A stretch of 41,331 bases of DNA. It comes from Oligoflexales bacterium. GTDB taxonomy: Bacteria; Myxococcota_A; UBA9042; DTJE01. The notes under the pieces are model-generated. The model saw nothing but the letters and a program-made list of their open reading frames with translations, was not told where the DNA came from and made no database searches. Positions within the stretch are counted from its first letter, which is position 1, and every line of letters begins with the position of its first letter. The stretch is from the NCBI GenBank assembly GCA_012840965.1, contig DUVQ01000169.1, forward strand, positions 1 through 41,331. The letters run 5' to 3'. Shown piece by piece: positions 15,606 to 24,151 of the stretch. Made by a program: the position numbers and the translations under genes.

Positions 15606-18539
15606 CTAAGACTGGCGAGATCTTTCAGTTAGAAGCTGTCCGATAAAATCCCTAAATGATCTGAACCCTCTCCATTGCGCGGGGCTTCTGATGGGAGAGT
15701 CTTCTGGATGGCGCAGCGTCACCCTGCCAATTTTGGCAAGTGCTGCCGCTTGATTAGGTCGAATATCAACAATGATATCCAGTGGTTCGTCGCTGTCTTC
15801 CAAGCCAACATGGATTTCTCCTGGGCTTAAGGTCACTATCGTCACAATCTTATACCCCGAGAATGACCTGTCTTGGACTTGCTTAAACACACGCGCCAAA
15901 AAAGCCCCTGCCCTGACGGTTGCTGCATCGATCTCCTGAACTTCTGTGGTCGTGTTGGCAGTTCCTAGTGCATGGGAATTGGCCCGCTTTGCCTCAACCA
16001 TGGCCTGCCAAAAGTCTCGTTGAAATACGTGCTTGTGCCACCAGACAAAGACCTGGCCTGACAGTGGGATAAAAGGCTTCCCCTCGCGATACAAAGTGAC
16101 GCATTCTCGTTCGATCACAATCTCATCTGCCAGCCCAACATAATTGGCCAAAGGCGTCCTAAGTGAAGTTTTACCAACTTGACATCTGAAGCGGTAATGA
16201 GAGTCTGCGTTTGAGGCTTTTGCACTGCCAATTTCTGACCCCGAGCCGGCCAAGGGGTCCTCAAGTGGAATCAGCTCGACCATGGCCCCCTGTTCATCAC
16301 TGAATAGCAGAGTTGGATGCTGAAGCTGTGCTATGTGGCGTTCAAACTGCTCAGGTGCCACCTCTCTTTGGCGTTCCAGCACAAATCTGGCCCTACCCAG
16401 TGCGACATTGCAATTCGCTTCACAGGGAATGTATTCCAGGCCCACAGAGGCTGGATGCAGCTCAAATGGGATTTCATCAGGCGCTGCTATTCTTCGTGTG
16501 ATGTGCATCCAGAAGGTTGAGTCTTGTAGGGCCGACGCTTCCAAAGCCATAGCCTTTGAGCAGCATTCTGGATAGCCAAGGAGCTTTCCTATCTCAGAAA
16601 TAGTGTCCTGTCGTTCTTCAATGACGATATCCGTATCGATCCCAGTTTGCGCTAATTCGTTCAGGTGCAGGGTTAATTCAATGGCCCTGGATACTTCCTT
16701 TGGGTTTTTGCCAAAAAAGGCCTCGTAAAAACTAGTATCGGGTCTTTTGACCAGCCTCAGATTAGGCAGTGAATCGCACGCTTTCCACTCGTTCACCATC
16801 TGGGATTCGATTGGCTCAATCTTGCTGACTGGCTTCACATCGAGGATACACTCAAGTGGAACTTTCAGCTCCTTGTCACTTCCGCGTATAAAGTCCTGGG
16901 GCGAAGGGGGTGGAGGTTCATTAGATGGGTGACTAATATTGGGTTTTGCTACGAAGCGGCGTCCCTCGTCTAATAAATCTTCCACGGAAGACACGGTCTT
17001 CAAGAGGTTTTGTCTTATCACAGCCATCTGCACTATGTGTCTAGCCAAATTGATGACTGAATTTCCCGAAGACCGACAATTCAAGGCCAGCTCAGTAACT
17101 ACGGTTGTCAATTCATCAAAGTCGGCTGGTACTCTGTCGTTTTCGATGCGAAGAAGAACCTTGCTTACGTTGTCCAAAACCGGATTGGTAAACCGCCACG
17201 GTGCTTCATGGTCGTAAAGATTGAGCGAGGCGGTGTCAAGGAGGGGGTCGTCATAACTTTTGGTCAGCAGTTCATCTTGTTTCGCACGCCAGTACAGGGG
17301 TAGGGTTGGATAAAGGCGCAGTCGCCCCGATAAGAGTTTCCCCGTGATGTCTTCCAGTTGAAGAAGCCTAGTTATCGATAGGTTAAGCACCAGTTCTTCA
17401 GGCTCAGTCCATGGCGTCATGGTGATCAGGCTTAGTCCACCATGCCTCCTGAAACCAAAGTGGTTAGGCCATTGGCGTTCTAGCTGAAAGAGAATCCGAA
17501 GCGCCTTCAGATTGGTTAAACCATCAAATCCTTTGTTAAGTCTGTCCAATTCTTTGGAGCTAAAGTTCTCGATACCAATCAGGCTCATTTCGATTCTGTG
17601 GGTACTGCCCTTCAGCTCAGGAAGCGCCCTTTTGAAATCCTCAAACCGCCAGCCCAACATGTCAGAGCGGCAGTCAAACAAAAAGTCCGAGCCTGGTAAG
17701 CTTGATTGAACAATGCTTTTTACAGTTGATTCAAGGTGTTTGATAGGGGCCTCGCCCTGCATTCGAATCATCAGACGTTGATTAGTTGACGGACATGTTA
17801 GGGCTATTGCCTCTAGCTGGTCTCGTACCGCTTGATTCGGATCCACCGCCTCCCAGACCGATTTATCACTCTCTGGGCGGGTACAAAAGGCGCAGCCTCC
17901 GCGTCGAATCAAGGCGCCTTGGTGCTGCTTGCCAAGAAAAGGGTTCGAAGAAAAGGGCCTGTTGTACAGGCAGGGATCTCCCGCAATCAAGAAGGGCAGG
18001 GGATTAGTTGTAGACGCAGCCGTATTTCCAGGAATCCAGCCATAATCTGGGATCTGACCAGCCAGATTTGTAAGAAGACGGACGTTGTCATCTGAATCTG
18101 GAAACGCAGGGCCGTCTTCCCAAAGGCTGGCAATGGGTTTTGAGTTTCGACTGTCTGCTGGGCCAGCATGTAGGATCTGACAGTCAGGCGCTGGTAGTGA
18201 CAAGTCCTTAAGAAGATTAGTAGATGGGGTAAGGCCAAAAAGAATATGGGTGGGATTCCAGCTATCCAAAAGCCGCCTAAGTACTGCAGTGTCTTCTTGA
18301 TTTAGCGAGACTCCAACGGATTCAAATTGGAGCATGTTGGCAGGATCCACGCCAAATCTCACCCATTGAACTTCGTGACTCTTCTTGAGTCTCCCCTTAA
18401 TGAAGGGAAACCACTCAGCACGGTGGAAGCCAGCGGTGGCGGCAAATTCGACTAACAACACTCTAAAAACCAAAGATTTTTCCCCGCCAAAAGCACGGTT
18501 TACGATGATAGAGCATGCTATTAGAAACTGCAAAACCAC
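15606..18539 (-). CDS. Degenerate B12-binding/radical-SAM-like protein with GYPECC (DUF483-like) region, 977 aa
   Basis: N-terminal VLLVEFAATAGF...; RRGGCAFCTRPE; radical-SAM-like IEMSLIGIENFSSKELDRLNKGFDG...LITMTPWTEPEELVLNL...RLRLYPTLPLYWRA; GYPECCSKA...EYIPCEANCNVALGRA. True start is probably internal (the paralog suggests TTG near 18473). Confidence 0.7.
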   Translation of the reverse strand: MVLQFLIACSIIVNRAFGGEKSLVFRVLLVEFAATAGFHRAEWFPFIKGRLKKSHEVQWVRFGVDPANMLQFESVGVSLNQEDTAVLRRLLDSWNPTHILFGLTPSTNLLKDLSLPAPDCQILHAGPADSRNSKPIASLWEDGPAFPDSDDNVRLLTNLAGQIPDYGWIPGNTAASTTNPLPFLIAGDPCLYNRPFSSNPFLGKQHQGALIRRGGCAFCTRPESDKSVWEAVDPNQAVRDQLEAIALTCPSTNQRLMIRMQGEAPIKHLESTVKSIVQSSLPGSDFLFDCRSDMLGWRFEDFKRALPELKGSTHRIEMSLIGIENFSSKELDRLNKGFDGLTNLKALRILFQLERQWPNHFGFRRHGGLSLITMTPWTEPEELVLNLSITRLLQLEDITGKLLSGRLRLYPTLPLYWRAKQDELLTKSYDDPLLDTASLNLYDHEAPWRFTNPVLDNVSKVLLRIENDRVPADFDELTTVVTELALNCRSSGNSVINLARHIVQMAVIRQNLLKTVSSVEDLLDEGRRFVAKPNISHPSNEPPPPSPQDFIRGSDKELKVPLECILDVKPVSKIEPIESQMVNEWKACDSLPNLRLVKRPDTSFYEAFFGKNPKEVSRAIELTLHLNELAQTGIDTDIVIEERQDTISEIGKLLGYPECCSKAMALEASALQDSTFWMHITRRIAAPDEIPFELHPASVGLEYIPCEANCNVALGRARFVLERQREVAPEQFERHIAQLQHPTLLFSDEQGAMVELIPLEDPLAGSGSEIGSAKASNADSHYRFRCQVGKTSLRTPLANYVGLADEIVIERECVTLYREGKPFIPLSGQVFVWWHKHVFQRDFWQAMVEAKRANSHALGTANTTTEVQEIDAATVRAGAFLARVFKQVQDRSFSGYKIVTIVTLSPGEIHVGLEDSDEPLDIIVDIRPNQAAALAKIGRVTLRHPEDSPIRSPAQWRGFRSFRDFIGQLLTERSRQS

Positions 18540-18593
18540 CCAAGAATTGAGCGAGACTTTCTTTTCAACGAGTCATTGATGGCCAGTTCCCAA

Positions 18594-21086
18594 TCATGAA
18601 GCTGTTTTTGGGTAGGACAGAATCTGTTTAATGACGTCCTTAAGAGAGTTGAATGCACTCCACTGCGCCGTGCTATTGATTGGGGATTCTGGAGGGTGAC
18701 GGAGCGTCAGCTTACCAATTTTTGCTAGTGCCGCTGTCTGGTTTGGCCTGATATCAACTATGATATCAAACGGTTCACCACTGCCCTGTAGCCCGATGTG
18801 AATCTCTCCTGGGCCGGCGATAACTACACTCCCAATCTTGTATCCAGCGAATGATCTTTCTTGTAGCTGCTTAAACAAACGTGCCAAAAAATTGGTTGCC
18901 CTGACGGTTTTGGAATCGACTTCCTGAACTTCCGTAGTAGTCATAGCACTTGTAGCTGCATGGGGATTGGCCATTTTTGCCTCAAGCATGGCCTTCCAAA
19001 AATCACGCTGAAACACGTGTTTATACCACCAAACAAAGACTTGGCCGGACAGTGGAATGAAAGGCCTACCCTGGCGATACAATGTGACACGCTCACGACC
19101 AATCGAGATTTCATCAGCCAGCTTGATATAATCGGCCAAAAAGATTCTCTCAGAAATCTTACCCACTTGAAATCTGAAGCGGTAACAGCACTCCGTGCCC
19201 GGCGATTTTTCGTTGCTATTCTCTGGTGCCATAGTTGAAACTGTTAAAGGGTCCTCAAGCGGAATCAGTTCGACCATGGCCCCTTGCTCATCACTGAAGA
19301 GCAAGGTTGGATTCTGAAGTGGTTCTATGTTGTTCCTAATTTTCTCGGGAGCAGTCTCTTCCAGACGTTTGAGCAATAATCTGGCTCTCTCAAGAGCAAC
19401 TTCGCAATCTGCTTTACAGGGAATAAATTCAAGGCCAATCGAGGCTGGATGTAGTTCAAATGGGATTTAATCAGGCGCTGCGACTCTACGTGCAACGTGC
19501 ATCCAGAAACCAGAATAACTAAACGGATTAGTCTTAAAAGCCAATGCCTTTGAGCAGCATTCCGGGTAGCCAAACAGCTTTCCTATCTCGGCTACGGAGT
19601 TGCGTTGCTCCTGTGAAATACTATCAGCATCGGGTCTGGCCAGCTCGTTCAAAGGAAATGTTAACTCAATGCTTCTGCAAACATCTTGAAGGTTTCTGCC
19701 GAAAAAAGCATCGTAAAAACCGTTGTCAGGCCTTTTAACCAGTTTGAGGTTAGGCAACTGTTTACATGCTTCCCACTTGTCCAACTGCTGAGGTTGAATG
19801 TATTCGATTTTGCTAACTGGTTTTACATCAAGGATGCACTCAAGTGGTAGTCTTAGTCCACCCTCAGCGCCGCGTAAAAAGTCCTGGGGTGTTGGAGCAG
19901 GGGCCTCATTGTACGCGTGACTGACATCTGTTTTTTCTACGAAGTTTTGTCCTTCTTTCAATAAATCTGTTGTGGAGAGCTCGGTCTGTAAGAGATTTTG
20001 CTTTATGACAGCCATCTGGACTATGTGTCTGGCCAAACCAACGAGCGAGTGTCCTGAAGATCGACATTTTGAGACAAGCTCAATCACTTTGGTTGTCAAT
20101 TCATCGCGGGCGGCGGGTACATCGTGATTTTCCATGCGAAGAAGGATTTCAATTACATTATCCAACACCGAATTGGCGAACCGCCACGGTGCTTCATTGT
20201 CGTGGTGATTGTGTGGTGTGGTATCAAGTGGTCCTTCATCATTGAGCTCAAGCAGACTTTTTATCGAAAGGTCTAGCACCACCTCTTCTGGCTCAGTCCA
20301 TGGTGTCATGGTGAGCAGGCTTAATCTGCCATGCCTCCTGGGAACAAAGTGCTTGGGCCATTGGTGTTCGAGCTGGAAAAGAACCCAGAGCGCCTTCAGA
20401 TTGGCTATGCCGTCAAATCTGTTGTTGTGTTCGTCCAACTCCTTGGAGTAGGAGTTCTTGATTCCCGTCAGGCATACTTCAATTCTGTGGGAAGAGCCCT
20501 CAAGTTGGGGAAGTGCCCTCCTGAAATCTTCAAATCTGCTCACCAGCATGTCTGGGTGGCATTCGATCAACAAATCTGAGCCTGGCAAGTCCGATTCCAC
20601 GATGTCTTTTAAAACGGCTTCAAGGTGGTTAATAGCGGATTCACCCCGCATTCGAATCACCAGACGCCGGCCATCTGTTTTGTATGTTTGGGCTAACTCT
20701 GAGGCCGCAGGTTCATCGACCAAAAGGCCGGCAGTAGGGGCTGAGTTTGTACTGTTGGTGGGGGCGGCATGAATGATCTGGTAGTCAGGTGATGGTAAAG
20801 ACAGGGCTTTAAGGAGAGATGTGGAGGGGGGCAAACTAAAAAGGATATGGGTAGGGTGCCAGCTATCTAAAAGCCCGCTAAGTGCTGCTGTCTCTTCATG
20901 ATTCAGCGAGACCCCGTCTGATTCAAACTGGATCATCTCCGTAGGATCCACGCTGAATCTAGCCCATTGAACCTGATGATTTTTATTAAGCAATTCTTTG
21001 ACTATGGGAACCCACTCGGTGAGCTGAAAATCAGCTGTGGCGGCAAAATCAACTAGCAAAACTCTAAGAACTACCAATTTTTTCAA
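18594..21086 (-). pseudogene. Tandem paralog of the 977-aa gene, interrupted by an in-frame TAA (19467-19469) and lacking two internal segments
   Basis: The 539-aa and 260-aa ORFs are in the same frame. Readthrough gives VARRVAAPD*IPFELHPASIGLEFIPCKADCEVAL, matching ITRRIAAPDEIPFELHPASVGLEYIPCEANCNVAL of the intact copy. Confidence 0.88.
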
Positions 21087-21232
21087 ACAAAAGGACGGGT
21101 AAGCAATAGTAGTTCATGTCACCAGAAACTGCAAAATCGTCCAAATCACTGCTCGCAGTATTGTCTTTTGATCGAATTTGGGAAATACTTCCAAGGTCTT
21201 AGCGGCCTTAGACAATACTACCTGGAGGAGCT

Positions 21233-22414
21233 GTGGATCTTGGTGTGGTTTGTACCGGTTGTGGCTCACCTGTTGAGGAGTTGGAACCTGATTGCCTGAA
21301 ATGCAAAACCGTTCGCCCAGCGGCTGGATGGCGGCAAGACCCAAGGCTAGGGCTGGTGATGCCGGATGGGCGAACCATAACAAGGCGGCTTGGGTTTGGG
21401 CTGACTGGAAGCGTTTATCTGGCGACCCGCGAAGCAGGCCAAGACCCTGTTGCAATTAAGGTCTTGAAGCGCGAACTAGCTGGTGATCCTGAGTTGGCCC
21501 GCAGATTTCGCCAGGAAGCGGTGCTTATGAGGTCCATGCAGATTCCCCATATTGTGCCAGCCTATGAGTGGGGGACATTGCCTGATGGTTGTCCTTATTT
21601 TTCCATGGAGTACGTGGAAGGGGTTGGCCTTGAGCAGGTTTTGGCTTCCCAAAAGCAGTTGGACTTCGACGTGGTGATTGGTATCGCCAGACAGGTGTTG
21701 ACGGCCCTCGGCGCGGCCCATGATTTGGGGGTGATTCACAGGGATTTAAAACCCGGAAACCTGATGCTGATGCCTGGGCCTGATGGCAAATCAGAGGTGC
21801 GAATCCTTGATTTTGGTTTTGCCCGCCTGCTTTCAGACAGGTCAAGCAAGTCTGAGAAGGATGACCCTTTTCGCCTTACCCAGACTGCAACGGTTTTTGG
21901 AACCCCCACCTACATGTCGCCAGAGCAGGCCAGAGGTTCCCTTGTTGCAGATGCGCGGTCTGATTTTTATAGCCTTGGGGTGATTTTGTATCAAACCATT
22001 GCGGGGCGCCCACCGTTTGTGGGAAGCAAGGTCGCCATTTTGGATCAGCACATCAACGTTCAACCTGAGAAGCTGAGGGAGTTTCGCAAAGACGTGCCGC
22101 CAGCTTTAGAAAAGATAGTTGACGGCATGTTACAGAAGGACCCCAATAAACGGCCCTCTTCTGCTGCTAGTATCCTAAAAAGCCTGGACACTGCGTTCGG
22201 GCCTGACACAAATCGTATCGACACCGGGAAATATAGGGCGTTACCTAGGTCTGAACTAGCGGCTCAGGTGACTCGCCATGTCCTGAATACCGATTCCCTT
22301 CCAGTAATTCGGGATGTTCCGCAGGAGCCACCCAAGTCGCGGGTGAAATGGGTGCCTGTGATTGTGGTTGGGGTTATTGTGGTGGTTGCGGTTTTATATG
22401 TGATACTTCTCTGA
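21233..22414 (+). CDS. Ser/Thr protein kinase with N-terminal zinc ribbon and C-terminal TM segment
   Basis: CTGCGSPVEELEPDCLKC; LGFGLTGSVYLA; VAIKVLKRE; GVIHRDLKPGNLML; DFGFARLL; GTPTYMSPEQARG; C-terminal hydrophobic helix. GTG start. Confidence 0.93.
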   Translation: MDLGVVCTGCGSPVEELEPDCLKCKTVRPAAGWRQDPRLGLVMPDGRTITRRLGFGLTGSVYLATREAGQDPVAIKVLKRELAGDPELARRFRQEAVLMRSMQIPHIVPAYEWGTLPDGCPYFSMEYVEGVGLEQVLASQKQLDFDVVIGIARQVLTALGAAHDLGVIHRDLKPGNLMLMPGPDGKSEVRILDFGFARLLSDRSSKSEKDDPFRLTQTATVFGTPTYMSPEQARGSLVADARSDFYSLGVILYQTIAGRPPFVGSKVAILDQHINVQPEKLREFRKDVPPALEKIVDGMLQKDPNKRPSSAASILKSLDTAFGPDTNRIDTGKYRALPRSELAAQVTRHVLNTDSLPVIRDVPQEPPKSRVKWVPVIVVGVIVVVAVLYVILL

Positions 22415-22692
22415 ACTTTGGCTTGTATGTCACTAACTTCCTCCTATCTGTTGGATGTCGGTGCTTAAACGTCCGGTATTTTAAGGTGTTTTTTTTAGGT
22501 GGCTTGTTTGACAAAAAGTTGCTGCTAAAATTTTTGATAAAAGCCGGGTCGCTGGTACTATCAGGCGATATTTTGGTGTCGGCTCACTGGCGCTGACGCC
22601 CCCTAAATTCTCCGCCAAACCGCAGGCCAACCATTGTGTGCAGGGCGGCCATGTGAGCGGGGAACAGGGTACTTTCAGTATTGGATGAAACG

Positions 22693-24114
22693 ATGCTTTT
22701 TCACAGTATTGACTACATTTTATTTCTTACCTTGGTGGTGATTGGATTTTGGAGTCTGGTTCGCCACGGTAAGGCTCGAATCATATGGCTGTTTTTGGCC
22801 TCCTGCCGATTTTACATGGTCTGGCATCCGGCTTATGTCGGCTTGATACTAGCGTCTTCTGTAATCGACTGGTTGGTTGGTAGAAATCTTCCAAAGGTCC
22901 AAAATCCAAAGAAAAAGAAGGCTGTTCTTTCTATAAGCATTCTGTGGAACCTTGGGGTTTTGGGAATATTCAAGTATTTCAACTTCTTTTCGCAATCTGT
23001 GGAGGCCGCTCTTGGATTTTTGGGACTCCAGGTTTCAATGCCGTTTCTCAATGTATTGCTGCCAGTTGGAATATCGTTTTATACCTTCCAGACGATGTCT
23101 TACACCATTGACGTTTACAGAGGCAAGATACAGCCAGAGCCCAGCTTGCTGAACTACGCAACCTACCTCTTGTTTTTCCCGCCACTGGTGGCTGGCCCCA
23201 TTGTCAGGGCCGCGGATTTGCTGCCTCAACTGCGTGGTAAGCCGGGTCTGAGTCCCGCAATGGCTGGTGAGGGCGTCTTCTTGATCATGCGAGGGCTTCT
23301 GAAAAAGGTGATAGTTGCGGACTACTTAGGTTTAAACTTAGTTAATCGTGCCTTCGATAACCCTGCGGCCTTCACTTCGCTGGAATTGTTGGTGGCTCTG
23401 TACGCTTATACCATGCAGATCTATTGCGATTTTTCAGGATACACCGACGTTGCTCGTGGCTCGGCAATGCTGATGGGGATTAAGCTTCCAGAAAACTTCA
23501 AGCGTCCATACAAGGCAACCAGCCCGGCTGCTTTCTGGCGAAACTGGCACATGACCTTGTCTTCTTGGTTGCGTGACTACGTGTATTTCCCGTTGGGCGG
23601 TTCTAGGTGTAGCCCAGCTAGGACTTATTTTAATCTCTGGATGACCCTGTTTTTGATAGGTATTTGGCATGGTGCCGGGTGGAACTTTGTCGTTTATGGA
23701 ACAATCCACGGTCTGGCCATGGTGATTCACCGTTATTTCTACAAGCGCTCTGGTAGAACCAAGACAACAGTTGACCCCAAGTGGATGGTCGTCTTAAAGA
23801 TTTTCGGGACATTTCACTTTGTGGTGCTTTCGCGAATTCTTTTCAGATCTGACAGCCTGTCGTCGGCCTGGACTATGGTTACTCAACTGGCCAAGGGAAC
23901 TACCTCTTTGGCCCAGATTTCGACTGGCCTGTGGGTGCTTTTGGGTGTCACATATTTGATTCACTGGCTGCCTGTGTCATGGACTGAAAACTTAAAGGCT
24001 TTGTACATAAGGATGCCCGCTGTGATTCAGGGGCTGATTTTTGTGGCGGCTGCGGCTGTTATGGTTAAATTGGCTTCAACTCAGGTTGTGCCGTACATAT
24101 ATTTCCAGTTTTAG
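22693..24114 (+). CDS. MBOAT family O-acyltransferase (AlgI-like)
   Basis: Polytopic; LPVGISFYTFQTMSYTIDVYRG; NFKRPYKATSPAAFWRNWHMTLSSWLRDYVYFPLGG; IGIWHGAGWNFVVYG. Alternative TTG start at 22681. Confidence 0.93.
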   Translation: MLFHSIDYILFLTLVVIGFWSLVRHGKARIIWLFLASCRFYMVWHPAYVGLILASSVIDWLVGRNLPKVQNPKKKKAVLSISILWNLGVLGIFKYFNFFSQSVEAALGFLGLQVSMPFLNVLLPVGISFYTFQTMSYTIDVYRGKIQPEPSLLNYATYLLFFPPLVAGPIVRAADLLPQLRGKPGLSPAMAGEGVFLIMRGLLKKVIVADYLGLNLVNRAFDNPAAFTSLELLVALYAYTMQIYCDFSGYTDVARGSAMLMGIKLPENFKRPYKATSPAAFWRNWHMTLSSWLRDYVYFPLGGSRCSPARTYFNLWMTLFLIGIWHGAGWNFVVYGTIHGLAMVIHRYFYKRSGRTKTTVDPKWMVVLKIFGTFHFVVLSRILFRSDSLSSAWTMVTQLAKGTTSLAQISTGLWVLLGVTYLIHWLPVSWTENLKALYIRMPAVIQGLIFVAAAAVMVKLASTQVVPYIYFQF

Positions 24115-24151
24115 AGGTGCTGGTTTACGACTGACCTGCAAGGAGGTTAAC

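Noticed and set aside
19467-19469. Programmed stop-codon recoding (selenocysteine or pyrrolysine)
   Set aside because: The codon is TAA, not TGA or TAG, and the intact paralog has GAA (Glu) there. A point mutation or error is simpler.
15606-21086. Two separate genes (539 aa and 260 aa) in the duplicate
   Set aside because: They are in the same frame, and readthrough across the single TAA aligns continuously with the intact 977-aa paralog.
22415-22692. Possible ncRNA in the gap before the MBOAT gene
   Set aside because: AT-rich with no convincing conserved structure or repeat visible by eye.
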